DNA of 44,942 nt from Cellvibrionales bacterium UBA1969. GTDB lineage: Bacteria; Pseudomonadota; Gammaproteobacteria; Pseudomonadales; UBA7434. Each line of letters begins with the position of its first letter. The stretch's first letter is position 1. Location: positions 1-44,942 of the forward strand of contig DDDX01000034.1 of the NCBI GenBank assembly GCA_002339085.1, written 5' to 3'. Positions 6,613-15,507 of the stretch are shown in pieces. A program made the translations under genes and the position numbers. The notes under the pieces are model-generated. The model saw nothing but the letters and a program-made list of their open reading frames with translations. It had not been told where the DNA came from and made no database searches.

Positions 6613-8016
6613 CTAGGCGCTTACCAGCCTTTGTTTTTGTTGCTCGGCAATTTTTCTTTTTGTTTCTTCGATATCGGCATTGGTTCGCTGTTTAGTAATG
6701 CCTGGAATCCCCTCGCGCAGTAATTTTGAAATGCCAGTACGTGGCAATGCTTCACTAAGATAAAATCCTTGAATTGAATCACAGCCTAGTTCTTGCAGGG
6801 TCGTTAAGTGCGCTTTGCTTTCTACGCCTTCAGCGACCACACGCATATGCAATGCATGTGCAACATCAATAATCGCTTTAGCAATGGCTTTATCCGCAGG
6901 ATTGTCCGAAAGATCGGAAATAAACATTTGATCAATTTTAAGAATATCGACTGGCACGCGCTTCAGCAGTTTGAAAGTTGAGTAGCCGGTACCAAAATCA
7001 TCAATGGCAACTTCAATGCCCATGTCTCTCAAGCTGGCCAAGGTTGCGGCAGTTTTATCCAGCGCATCGATGAGTAATGATTCAGTGAGTTCGACAATTA
7101 ACTGATTAGCAGGGAAGCCAGTGCGCTTTAAGATGCGTTTTATCTGCGCCAACATGTCTTGGCGAATTAATTGCTTGGCTGACAAATTGATCGCTATTTT
7201 GACGCCAGGAATGCCTTCTTCCATCCACTTTGTGCCGTGCCGGCAAGCAGTTTCCAATACCATTTCGCCGACATCTGAGATGAGGCCGGCGTTTTCAGCA
7301 ATCGGAATAAATTCATTAGGTGAAATCCAGCCCAATGTATCGTGCTTCCAACGGACCAGCGCTTCTATCGCCGTCACATGGCCAGTGGCCAAATCCATTT
7401 TCGGTTGATAGTGGACGGTCAGGTCTTTACGAGCAATGGCATGGCGTAATTCTATTTCGAGGTTCAGGTGCCTCAGCGAGGCATTATTGGCATTGTTGCG
7501 AGTAAAGAACTTGACGCTATCGCCACCGACTGTTTTAGCCTGCTGTAATGCCGTAATAGCCTGGTGTAACAAGGCCTGCTCGTTATCGGCTTTATTCGGA
7601 TATACGCTAATGCCAATACTGGCCGTAGTAATTAACTCCTGCTGTTCTATAAAAACAGGTTTATTAATCACGTTGAGTAAGCGGTTGCCAAGTTGGCGTA
7701 ATTGTGAAGCGTTATCGACCCCTTCAATGAGAACGGCATATTCGTCAGAGCCAAGATGCATGAGTTGATGATCGCCCTGCAGGGCGTGATTCAAACGGTC
7801 AGTGGTAATGTCGAGAAATTGCTGACCAAACTCTGGGCCTAGTGTGGCTGTAATCGTATTAAAGCGATCAAGGTCGATAAAAAGTAGCGCCAGTGGATTT
7901 TTGCGGAGTCGGGACCGTGCGATTGCAAGTTGCAATCGCTGTTTAATGTCAATGCGGCCCGCTAATATTTTAGCATTTTCAAAAGCTGCTGCACCGTAAA
8001 AGCTGTCGGTGCTCAA
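6613..8016 (-). CDS. GGDEF-EAL protein, probable c-di-GMP phosphodiesterase with degenerate GGDEF
   Basis: A 467-residue soluble protein with a GGDEF domain at about 30-185 and an EAL domain at about 195-440; no membrane segment or sensor domain. The GGDEF signature is replaced by LGSDEY (Gly to Ser, Phe to Tyr), so cyclase activity is doubtful. The EAL domain keeps AIEALVRW, NLSAKQ, ELTES, DDFGTGYS, LKID, EGVES and QGFY, consistent with active hydrolysis of c-di-GMP. The frame begins at a TTG (8016) just after an in-frame stop; the first internal Met lies well inside the EAL part, so TTG or a nearby alternative codon must be used. It is divergent from uvrD. Confidence 0.9.
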   Translation of the reverse strand: MSTDSFYGAAAFENAKILAGRIDIKQRLQLAIARSRLRKNPLALLFIDLDRFNTITATLGPEFGQQFLDITTDRLNHALQGDHQLMHLGSDEYAVLIEGVDNASQLRQLGNRLLNVINKPVFIEQQELITTASIGISVYPNKADNEQALLHQAITALQQAKTVGGDSVKFFTRNNANNASLRHLNLEIELRHAIARKDLTVHYQPKMDLATGHVTAIEALVRWKHDTLGWISPNEFIPIAENAGLISDVGEMVLETACRHGTKWMEEGIPGVKIAINLSAKQLIRQDMLAQIKRILKRTGFPANQLIVELTESLLIDALDKTAATLASLRDMGIEVAIDDFGTGYSTFKLLKRVPVDILKIDQMFISDLSDNPADKAIAKAIIDVAHALHMRVVAEGVESKAHLTTLQELGCDSIQGFYLSEALPRTGISKLLREGIPGITKQRTNADIEETKRKIAEQQKQRLVSA

Positions 8017-8218
8017 GAGCTACTTTCTTGCATGGCGATAAACCTCTGCTAGATTAATCGCTATTAAATGATGACCTAGAACAATGTGCAAGTGAATAAC
8101 CCGTTAAAAAACAATAATTACCAACTATTTTTTAAAAAAGTTAGCATGTCAATAAATCAGTCTGTATATTGCAGGCTGGCTTACTTATCATGTAAAAAAT
8201 TAAAAGACATATTGAATT

Positions 8219-10372
8219 ATGGATGTCTCTACAATTCTTGATCCTCTAAACGGTCCTCAACGTGAGGCGGTTTCCTGCGATAAAAAAAGTGTGTTAGTAC
8301 TTGCTGGCGCGGGAAGCGGTAAGACCAGAGTGTTGGTACATCGAATCGCCTGGCTATTACTGGTTAAGCAGGTCTCGCCAGCATCTATTATGGCGGTTAC
8401 TTTTACCAACAAAGCGGCGAAAGAAATGCGTGGCAGAATCAGTGAGCTATTGCAGATAACCCCTCAGGGTATGTGGGTTGGCACTTTTCACGGCTTAGCG
8501 CATCGTTTATTGAAAAGTCACTGGCAAGATGCAGGCCTTACAGAGAATTTTCAGATTCTTGACAGCGAAGACCAACTGCGGATGGTAAAACGTCTAATAA
8601 AAGAGCACGATTTAGATGAAAGCCGTTTTGCGCCAAAGTCGCTACAGTGGTATATCAACGGCCATAAGGATGAGGGTCGACGAGCCAAGCATGTCGATCA
8701 TCATAACGATGCTTATGAAAAGACCATGGTCCAGCTTTACTTGGCTTATGAGCAGGCATGCAATCGCTCGGGGCAGGTCGATTTTGGTGAGCTGTTATTA
8801 CGTGCCCATGAACTGTGGCTCAATAAACCAGCGATATTAAATCATTATCAGCAACGCTTTCAGCACTTGTTGGTTGATGAATTCCAAGACACCAATACGA
8901 TTCAATATGCTTGGCTTCGCGTTTTAGCCGGAAATAACAATAACATCACGGTAGTGGGTGATGATGATCAGTCTATTTACGGATGGCGTGGTGCCAAGAT
9001 TGAAAATATCCAGCAATTCAGTGATGATTTTGCCGCTACTGAAGTCATCAAATTAGAGCAAAATTATCGTTCAACCGGCTGTATTTTGGATGCTGCCAAT
9101 TCGGTTATCGCGAATAATCCGGCCCGCTTGGGCAAAAACTTGTGGACAGATGATGAGGAAGGTGAGCCGATCGCCCTCTACGCGGGCTTTAATGAGCAGG
9201 ATGAGGCGCGGTTTGTTGTCGAGCGTATTGAGCACCATGTTAGTGATGACTTACTTCTCTCTGAGCAGGCTATATTATACCGTTCTAATGCACAGTCACG
9301 AGTTTTAGAGGAAGAGTTAATTCGCTCGGGCATTGCCTATCGTATTTACGGTGGGCAACGATTTTACGACCGCTTAGAGATTAAAAACGTGGTGGCCTAT
9401 CTTCGATTGGCTTATGGGCACGATGATGATGCCGCGTTCGAGCGAGTGATTAACACACCGACACGCGGCATTGGTAATAAGACCGTCGAGACCATCCGGC
9501 TTCGCGCACGCACGGACAACACCTCACTGTGGCGAGCCTGCGAAGCCTTGCTGGCTGAGAGCGGTTTAACCCGTCGTGCACTGACGGCCGTGCAAGGATT
9601 TATGGCATTAATTGATGACTGTGATGAAGCCTGCCAGCGGTTGTCACTCGAAGCTGCGGCTGAGTACGTACTTGAGGCCAGTGACCTTTTGGCTTTTCAT
9701 GGTAAAGAAAGTGGTGAGAAAGGCCGAGCCCGAGTAGAGAATTTGCAAGAGTTATTAAATGCTACGCGACAATTTGAACCGGATACTGATGAGCCCTCCC
9801 CTTTAAGGGCCTTTTTAGACACGGCGGCATTGGATGCTGGTGATCAGCAAGCCGATGAGTATACTGATGCGGTTCAGTTAATGACGCTCCATTCAGCCAA
9901 GGGGTTAGAGTTTCCGGTGGTTTATTTAGCCGGTGTCGAAGAAAATCTGTTCCCGCATAAAATGTCATTGGAAGAGCCTGGCCGCTTAGAGGAGGAGCGT
10001 CGTCTCTGTTATGTGGGTATTACCCGCGCCATGAGTCGACTTTATCTGAGCTATGCCGAAACGCGACGCTGGTACGGTCAAGAGTCGTACAATACGGTAT
10101 CGCGGTTTGTTCGTGAAATACCGGCTAAGTGTTTAAAAGAAGTCAGAATCAATGCCAATATTAGCCGGCCGCTCAGTGCTAAGATAAGTCACGCCAGCGA
10201 TGGTCATGATACTGGTTTGTTGTTAGGTCAGCGCGTTATGCACAGTGTATTTGGGCAGGGCTTAGTATTAAATATCGAAGGCCAGGGCAGCAATGCACGG
10301 ATACAAGTTAATTTTGATGATGAAGGCAGTAAATGGTTAGTGGCGGCCTATGCCAATTTAGAAGCCGTTTAG
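8219..10372 (+). CDS. uvrD: UvrD, DNA helicase II
   Basis: A 717-residue superfamily 1A 3'-5' DNA helicase, nearly the length of E. coli UvrD (720). Walker A GAGSGKT lies at about residue 31, VDEFQDTN is motif II, GDDDQSIYGWRGA motif III, QNYRST motif IV, LMTLHSAKGLEF motif V and VGITRAM motif VI. The C-terminal FGQGLVLNIEG region is the tudor-like domain that contacts RNA polymerase and UvrB. It acts in nucleotide excision and mismatch repair, unwinding DNA after incision. The ATG at 8219 lacks a strong ribosome binding site. A CTGT-containing sequence upstream does not form a proper LexA box. Confidence 0.97.
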   Translation: MDVSTILDPLNGPQREAVSCDKKSVLVLAGAGSGKTRVLVHRIAWLLLVKQVSPASIMAVTFTNKAAKEMRGRISELLQITPQGMWVGTFHGLAHRLLKSHWQDAGLTENFQILDSEDQLRMVKRLIKEHDLDESRFAPKSLQWYINGHKDEGRRAKHVDHHNDAYEKTMVQLYLAYEQACNRSGQVDFGELLLRAHELWLNKPAILNHYQQRFQHLLVDEFQDTNTIQYAWLRVLAGNNNNITVVGDDDQSIYGWRGAKIENIQQFSDDFAATEVIKLEQNYRSTGCILDAANSVIANNPARLGKNLWTDDEEGEPIALYAGFNEQDEARFVVERIEHHVSDDLLLSEQAILYRSNAQSRVLEEELIRSGIAYRIYGGQRFYDRLEIKNVVAYLRLAYGHDDDAAFERVINTPTRGIGNKTVETIRLRARTDNTSLWRACEALLAESGLTRRALTAVQGFMALIDDCDEACQRLSLEAAAEYVLEASDLLAFHGKESGEKGRARVENLQELLNATRQFEPDTDEPSPLRAFLDTAALDAGDQQADEYTDAVQLMTLHSAKGLEFPVVYLAGVEENLFPHKMSLEEPGRLEEERRLCYVGITRAMSRLYLSYAETRRWYGQESYNTVSRFVREIPAKCLKEVRINANISRPLSAKISHASDGHDTGLLLGQRVMHSVFGQGLVLNIEGQGSNARIQVNFDDEGSKWLVAAYANLEAV

Positions 10373-10401
10373 TGCCGTATAAACCTACAAGAGATAACGG
10401 T

Positions 10402-11520
10402 ATGCAGATTATAAAATCTTACTTTTTAATTGTTGTTGCGCTAAGTTTAATCGCTTGCCAAGCGGAGAATGCTGCCGATTCATCGGGTGCTTCGCGAGTC
10501 GAGCAGCAAACGTTTAAATGGAAGCTAGTCACTACATGGCCAAAGAATTTTCCCGGCTTAGGAGTTGCTCCTGAGAATTTCGCTGCGTTAGTTGAGCGAA
10601 TGTCGAGCGGCCGTTTAATGATAAAAGTTTATTCCGCTGGAGAGATCGTGCCCGCCCTAGAGGTCTTTAGCGCTGTATCGAGTGGTACGGCAGAAATTGG
10701 TCATGGTGCGGCTTATTACTGGAAGGGTAAAATACCCGCCGCGCCACTCTTTACTTCGGTGCCGTTTGGTTTAAATGCGCAAGAAATGAATGGTTGGCTG
10801 CATTATGGCGGCGGTTTAGCTTTATGGCGAGAGCTCTATGCGCCGTTTAATTTGATCCCGATGGCGGCCGGCAATACAGGCATTCAAATGGGCGGCTGGT
10901 ATAATAAAGAACTGCGTACTATTGATGACTTTAAAGGCTTACGCATGCGAATTCCTGGTTTAGGTGGCGAAGTCTTTACCCGCGCCGGTGGCACGGCAGT
11001 GAACTTACCGGGCGGTGAAATTTACACCTCAATGCAAACCGGTGTTATCGATGCCGCTGAGTGGGTTGCGCCTTACAATGATCTTGCCTTTGGGTTTCAA
11101 AACGTTGCTCAATATTATTACTACCCTGGCTGGCAAGAGCCAGGGCCGAGTATTGAATTGATTATTAACCAGCAAGCCTATGATAGTTTGCCGGATGACC
11201 TGACAGCTATTGTTGAGACGGCGGCTAGAGCGATTAACCAAGATATGCTCGATGAATACACTTCAAGGAACAATACCGCCTTACTTGAATTGGCCAAGCA
11301 GGGGGTTGAAATTCGACCCTATCCAGATGAGATTATTGCTGTTCTACGACAGATATCTGCAGAGGTGTTAGCGGAGAATGCGGCAAGGGATCCCATGTTT
11401 GATAAAATTTATCGCTCTTATGATGCTTATCGCAAAAATGTCACGGCCTACCATGAAATCAGCGAGCATGCGTATTTTAAGATTCGTCAAACCAGCAGCG
11501 ACATCGTAGGCCATGATTAG
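10402..11520 (+). CDS. TRAP transporter substrate-binding lipoprotein (DctP family, TakP/FcbT1-like)
   Basis: This 372-residue protein begins with a lipoprotein signal ending in LIAC (Cys19), so it is probably anchored in the periplasm rather than free. The body is a DctP-fold solute receptor: RMRIPGLGGEVF carries the conserved Arg that binds the ligand carboxylate, and GVIDAAEWVAPYNDLAFG plus YYYPGWQEPGPSIE are typical of the COG4663 branch (2-oxoacid, mannitol or chloroaromatic type). The frame is open upstream into uvrD, but ATG 10402 is chosen because it starts the lipoprotein signal. The partner membrane genes lie at 12120-14010 on the opposite strand. The ligand is probably a mono- or dicarboxylate, not further resolved. 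Confidence 0.9.
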   Translation: MQIIKSYFLIVVALSLIACQAENAADSSGASRVEQQTFKWKLVTTWPKNFPGLGVAPENFAALVERMSSGRLMIKVYSAGEIVPALEVFSAVSSGTAEIGHGAAYYWKGKIPAAPLFTSVPFGLNAQEMNGWLHYGGGLALWRELYAPFNLIPMAAGNTGIQMGGWYNKELRTIDDFKGLRMRIPGLGGEVFTRAGGTAVNLPGGEIYTSMQTGVIDAAEWVAPYNDLAFGFQNVAQYYYYPGWQEPGPSIELIINQQAYDSLPDDLTAIVETAARAINQDMLDEYTSRNNTALLELAKQGVEIRPYPDEIIAVLRQISAEVLAENAARDPMFDKIYRSYDAYRKNVTAYHEISEHAYFKIRQTSSDIVGHD

Positions 11521-11632
11521 TGAGTCAGCGGTAGCCTCTGATGCTGTTACTATTGAGCGAGGTTTAAGTCGCTGTGCCAGCGACTTAAAAGACTATGTAG
11601 AAAAGCGCTACCAACAAAGCTGCGCTCAATAG
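11513..11632 (+). CDS. Possible 39-residue ORF overlapping the dctP stop codon
   Basis: An ATG at 11513 overlaps the TRAP receptor stop (ATGATTAG) and opens 39 codons ending TAG at 11630-11632. The same ATGATTGA-type overlap links the dctQ and dctM genes below. The product has two Cys and a charged C-terminal part (SDLKDYVEKRYQQ) but no known domain, signal or membrane segment. The ribosome binding site is weak. The stretch also folds into nested perfect hairpins, so it may be a structured 3' region rather than a gene. Confidence 0.3.
   Translation: MISESAVASDAVTIERGLSRCASDLKDYVEKRYQQSCAQ
11550..11632. terminator. Nested inverted repeats at the dctP/thioesterase convergent junction
   Basis: Inner stem: TTTAAGTCGCT (11563-11573) pairs perfectly with AGCGACTTAAA (11579-11589) over a 5-base loop. 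Outer stem: CTATTGAGCG (11550-11559) pairs perfectly with CGCTCAATAG (11623-11632). A competing GGTAGC/GCTACC pair (11530-11535 with 11607-11612) is also possible. The convergent setting fits a bidirectional terminator, although the T-tract is poor. Confidence 0.6.
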
Positions 11633-11644
11633 GCGAACGACTGT

Positions 11645-12034
11645 TTAGCTTACTGCTCGTGTTCGGCCGTTATTATCAATGGCGACAAAGACAAATAAAC
11701 CTTCAGTGACCTTGATTTTTTCGCCCGAAATACCTTTATCGATCCACACTTCGACGATTACCTGAATAGAGCTACGACCAACATTGACGACTTCGGTATA
11801 ACAGCCAACAATAGCGCCGACATGTACCGGAACTAAAAAATTCATATTATCAATGGCAACAGTGGCGACTCGACCGCCAGCGACTTTGCCAGCGGCAACG
11901 GCCGCGGCTATATCCATTTGCGATAACAGCCAGCCGCCAAATATATCACCGCTGGCGTTAGTATCCTTTGGCATTGCAATGGTTTGAAGTGACATTTCAC
12001 CGTTAGGGGATGGGTTGTCATCGATGCTGTCCAT
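11645..12034 (-). CDS. yciA: YciA-type acyl-CoA thioesterase (hotdog fold)
   Basis: A 129-residue single hotdog domain of the YciA/BACH family, which hydrolyses acyl-CoA thioesters in the cytoplasm. The NASGDIFGGWLLSQMD segment contains the catalytic Asn/Asp region and the long helix of the fold; TVAIDNMNFLVPVHVG and VVNVGRSSIQVIVEVW are the following core strands. Length is typical. It sits between the TRAP receptor and the TRAP membrane genes, transcribed in the same direction as the latter with an 85-bp gap, so it could be cotranscribed with them. The ATG at 12034 has no strong ribosome binding site. Confidence 0.9.
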   Translation of the reverse strand: MDSIDDNPSPNGEMSLQTIAMPKDTNASGDIFGGWLLSQMDIAAAVAAGKVAGGRVATVAIDNMNFLVPVHVGAIVGCYTEVVNVGRSSIQVIVEVWIDKGISGEKIKVTEGLFVFVAIDNNGRTRAVS

Positions 12035-12119
12035 GTTCTAAAGGCCTCTGAATTAAATGAAAGGCTTACATAGTAACCCGAAAGATCGTTTAGTGGAGCA
12101 GAGAAGGACTAAAAAACCC

Positions 12120-13490
12120 TTAATTGTAAATTTGTTCCGGTAACCAAGTCACAATTTGAGGCCATTGCGCGATCAAACATAACACTAAAAGCTGAATAAA
12201 AATAAATGGTAGAACGCCGCGATACATGGTGGCGGTTGCAATAGACGAGGGAGCGACACCGCGCAGATAGAATAATGCAAAGCCAAACGGCGGGGTCAAG
12301 AAAGACGTCTGTAAGTTAATGGCTATCATGATGCCGAGCCAGATTGGATCGAAGCCAAGTATCAATAAAATAGGAGCTACAATCGGCACGACCACAAAAG
12401 TAATTTCAATAAAATCAAGAATGAAGCCGAGTAAAAAAATAACTAGCATCACGACTAGCATGGCCGCCAACTTACCGCCAGGCATATTAAGAAATAACGA
12501 TTGAACGAGCTCATCACCACCGTAGCCTCTAAAAACTAAAGAGAATAAAGTAGCCCCAATTAAAATCATAAACACCATGCAAGTGATTTTCAGTGTTTCT
12601 CGAACCACTTCGGTCAGTTGTGCCACTGAAAGTTGATGCTTTAATAATGCGATGATAGTTGCGCCACAAGCGCCAACTGCTGCTGCCTCAGTAGGCGTTG
12701 CAGCGCCAGATAAAATCGAGCCGAGAACAAGAAAAATCAGCGCCAATGGCGGCATTAAGCCAGCCAAAACCTGACAACCACTGACCGACTTGCTGTCTTG
12801 ATCAGCGGCGGGGGCGAGCGAGGGTGAAAGTCGCGTAATAGAAAATATATACAGCAGGTAAAGTGATACTAGTAATAGGCCCGGTAATAATGCGCCAACA
12901 AATAGATCGCCGACAGAAACGGTTTTAGGGCTGAAGATACCTTGATTCAATTGTGCTTGTTGATAAGCGCTCGATAGAATATCACCCAATAAAACTAAGG
13001 CGATAGAAGGGGGAATAATTTGACCTAATGTACCTGTCGCACAAATAGTGCCAGTTGCCAGCGCCGGGTCGTATTGCTGTTTTAGCATCGTTGGTAGGGA
13101 CATTAGCCCCATAGTTACTACCGTTGCGCCGACGATACCTGTACTGGCGGCGAGTAACATCCCGACGATAATTACTGAGTAAGCAAGACCGCCCTGACGC
13201 CGACCAAACAATAAAGCCATGTTAGTCAATAGATCCTCAGCAAGGCGAGATTTCTCTAACATGACACCCATAAAAATAAATAGCGGGACTGCAATTAAAG
13301 TGACGTTCGTCATCGTACCAAAAATACGGCTAGGGAAAGCACCTAAAAAATTAGCATCAAAAACACCAAACAAAGCGCCAAATCCTGCAAATAACAGTGC
13401 TGTTCCGGCTAATGAAAATGCCACTGGATAGCCTAAGAGTAACACTAGGCAAATGACGAAAAACATGATTAGAGGCATCAATTCAATCAT
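12120..13490 (-). CDS. dctM: TRAP transporter large permease (DctM)
   Basis: This 456-residue protein has about 12 hydrophobic segments and is the ion-coupled transmembrane subunit of a TRAP transporter in the inner membrane. FPSRIFGTMTNVTLIAVPLFIFMG, GLMSLPTMLKQQYDP, GTLGQIIPPSI and DFIEITFVVVPIVAP are the family's conserved loop and re-entrant regions (FcbT3-like branch). ATG 13490 overlaps the dctQ stop by ATGATTGA, the usual translational coupling; an in-frame TTG at 13502 would add four residues. Its receptor is probably the DctP lipoprotein encoded convergently at 10402-11520. Confidence 0.93.
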   Translation of the reverse strand: MIELMPLIMFFVICLVLLLGYPVAFSLAGTALLFAGFGALFGVFDANFLGAFPSRIFGTMTNVTLIAVPLFIFMGVMLEKSRLAEDLLTNMALLFGRRQGGLAYSVIIVGMLLAASTGIVGATVVTMGLMSLPTMLKQQYDPALATGTICATGTLGQIIPPSIALVLLGDILSSAYQQAQLNQGIFSPKTVSVGDLFVGALLPGLLLVSLYLLYIFSITRLSPSLAPAADQDSKSVSGCQVLAGLMPPLALIFLVLGSILSGAATPTEAAAVGACGATIIALLKHQLSVAQLTEVVRETLKITCMVFMILIGATLFSLVFRGYGGDELVQSLFLNMPGGKLAAMLVVMLVIFLLGFILDFIEITFVVVPIVAPILLILGFDPIWLGIMIAINLQTSFLTPPFGFALFYLRGVAPSSIATATMYRGVLPFIFIQLLVLCLIAQWPQIVTWLPEQIYN

Positions 13491-14010
13491 GATAGGCGCC
13501 AATATCGCGGCCAGTTAAGGTCAGTATTGATCGCCCGAGCTCGGCCAGCGCTTGGACAAATAAGCTCACGGCCAATAGAGGAATCAAGGTTTTAAGTAAG
13601 TAGACAGCCGCTAAGCCACCGCTGTCGGCGGATCGCTCTTTTATGGCCCAGGCCTGAACCACATAGTCATAACTGGTCCATAACATAAACAGACAAACGG
13701 GCATTAAAAATAAAACACTGCCAACCGCATTAACTAATGCTTGCTGTTTAACGCTCATGCTGCGATATAGCACATCGACGCGGACATGACGATCGACTTG
13801 TAAAGTAAAGGCAGCACCGAGCATAAAGCATATAGCATGCAGGTAGGTAACCGACTCTTGCAGGGCAATAGAGCCCCAGCTGAAACCGTAACGTAACAGC
13901 ACCACTAAGCCTTGCATCAATACCAGCAAAATTAACAGCCAAGCCACGATATGGCCTACACGTTGGGTAAATGTATCAAGGTTATTTAAAGTTTGTCGTA
14001 AACTATTCAA
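13483..14010 (-). CDS. dctQ: TRAP transporter small permease (DctQ)
   Basis: A 175-residue inner-membrane protein with four predicted helices (around residues 20-38, 50-70, 92-112 and 138-158). It is the small subunit that pairs with DctM; HVRVDVLY near residue 71 is the family's R-V-D signature. The frame starts with TTG at 14010 right after an in-frame stop (TGA), so no upstream start is possible, and the next Met is inside the first helix. It overlaps dctM by 8 bases. The gene is divergent from nothing: the M48 protease gene lies upstream on the same strand 24 bases away, so the three may share a transcript. Confidence 0.9.
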   Translation of the reverse strand: MNSLRQTLNNLDTFTQRVGHIVAWLLILLVLMQGLVVLLRYGFSWGSIALQESVTYLHAICFMLGAAFTLQVDRHVRVDVLYRSMSVKQQALVNAVGSVLFLMPVCLFMLWTSYDYVVQAWAIKERSADSGGLAAVYLLKTLIPLLAVSLFVQALAELGRSILTLTGRDIGAYHD

Positions 14011-14034
14011 TCGTCAGTCACTTTTTATTTTGAA

Positions 14035-15321
14035 TTAACAGCGGCTGTTTAAAGCGGTCAATCGTTGATTAATAGCGGCTCGGTTTTTGTTGCTAGTACT
14101 CAATGCTTGGCGTAAATAACGCTTTTCTGCAGGGCAGTTCTGTTTTTGCTGAGCAATCTCTGCGAGCGTCAAAAAAGCGATTTGACTAGGCGCTAATTTA
14201 ACGCTGGCTAACAGGTCTTGTTCTGCCAAGTCATAGGCATTTAAATCGAATTGCAGTATACCGCGACGAAGCAAAGGTGAGTAGTAATGCTGATTCAATG
14301 CTACGGCTTTATTTAATGAGATCAATGCTGCCGATGTTTGATCGAGTTTTATTTGGGCGGCGCCTTTGACTTCATAAAACTCACTTTCCAGAGGCTCAAT
14401 AGCAATAGCTTGAACAGCCAGTTTAATAGCTTGGCGATATTTTTTATCGTTGATAGCGGACTTAGCTTGGTCGGATAGCGAATACGCCGGCTGTCTTTTA
14501 CGAAGTAGCGTCAGCTCTTGACGATAGCGCTCTTCACCACGCTCGCCATTATGCGGGAGTGTTAAGCTGGTTTGTTGATTCGCATTAACACGCTCTTGAG
14601 AGGGTGGATGAGAAGCGAATAACTGACTAAAACTGTCTGCTTTTGCGTCTTTAGATAGCTCGACAAAGGTTTTTTGCAGGCTGATGGCTGCACGAGGGTC
14701 ATAGCCCGCGGCAGACATATATTTCATACCATAAAGGTCCGCTTCTAATTCTCTGCTACGGCTATAACGGGTTTGGCCGTAAAGTCCGCCATAGGCGATA
14801 CCCTGCTGGATGGTTTGATGGTTATAGCCTGCATTCGATAGTATTTCAGACGCTAGGACTTGGCCAAGCGATATGATTGACCCTAGCTCTTGGCTTTGAG
14901 CGCTGTGCCGTGCATCAGCGTGGACAATCTCATGGGCTAAAACCGCAGCTAACTCTGCTTCGTTATTAAGTGCTAATAATAAACCTCTATTGATGGCAAT
15001 CTTACCGCCAGGTAATGCCCAAGCATTGGGGCTAGAATCATTGAGAACGACAAAATCATAAGGCAAGCTTGAGCGACGGCTATGGGGGATAATTCTTTGG
15101 CCGACTGATTTAACATACAAGGTCAAATTGGGATCAATAAGATAGGGGCCGCCACCTGCCTGTTGCTGCAAGCCATAATACTGTTGACCAGTTTTTCGCT
15201 CCCATTGCTCATCGATCCAGCTTAATTCTTGTTCGCCGGTGACAGGATTGACAGAACAGCCAGCACTTAAAAACAAAACGGCAATGAAAAAGCTTAGCAA
15301 TAGCTTAAACGGTTTTATCAT
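14035..15321 (-). CDS. Periplasmic M48 metalloprotease with TPR repeats (BepA-like lipoprotein)
   Basis: A 428-residue envelope zinc protease. The signal peptide ends LSAGC (Cys22), a good lipobox. The peptidase domain has HEIVH at 130-134 with the third zinc ligand in SRELEADLYG (around 189-198). The C-terminal half (about 275-425) holds TPR-like helices. This is the arrangement of BepA (YfgC), which degrades or assists misassembled outer-membrane proteins including LptD; BepA is about 60 residues longer. The lipobox differs from E. coli BepA, which is soluble, so LoiP-like anchoring is possible. ATG 15321 follows a short spacer. Confidence 0.88.
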   Translation of the reverse strand: MIKPFKLLLSFFIAVLFLSAGCSVNPVTGEQELSWIDEQWERKTGQQYYGLQQQAGGGPYLIDPNLTLYVKSVGQRIIPHSRRSSLPYDFVVLNDSSPNAWALPGGKIAINRGLLLALNNEAELAAVLAHEIVHADARHSAQSQELGSIISLGQVLASEILSNAGYNHQTIQQGIAYGGLYGQTRYSRSRELEADLYGMKYMSAAGYDPRAAISLQKTFVELSKDAKADSFSQLFASHPPSQERVNANQQTSLTLPHNGERGEERYRQELTLLRKRQPAYSLSDQAKSAINDKKYRQAIKLAVQAIAIEPLESEFYEVKGAAQIKLDQTSAALISLNKAVALNQHYYSPLLRRGILQFDLNAYDLAEQDLLASVKLAPSQIAFLTLAEIAQQKQNCPAEKRYLRQALSTSNKNRAAINQRLTALNSRC

Positions 15322-15507
15322 CGTGAGTTCAGCTCCCAGTTCGCTAAAATAATCAAACTAATAGCGATCTTTGGTTTTAACAGAGGAAGATTGCTAATAG
15401 TTGGTTATGGCCTTTGCCAAATGTCTGCGCTAATGGTAATTTATGAACCATAGCATAAGCTAAAGTGGTTTTATTTACATCTTATTCGACGATCAAAGGC
15501 TCTCTTT

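Noticed and set aside
8162..8175. CTGT-containing sequence before uvrD, considered as a LexA box
   Set aside because: The CTG and CAG are only 7 bases apart; a LexA box needs CTGT-N8-ACAG spacing.
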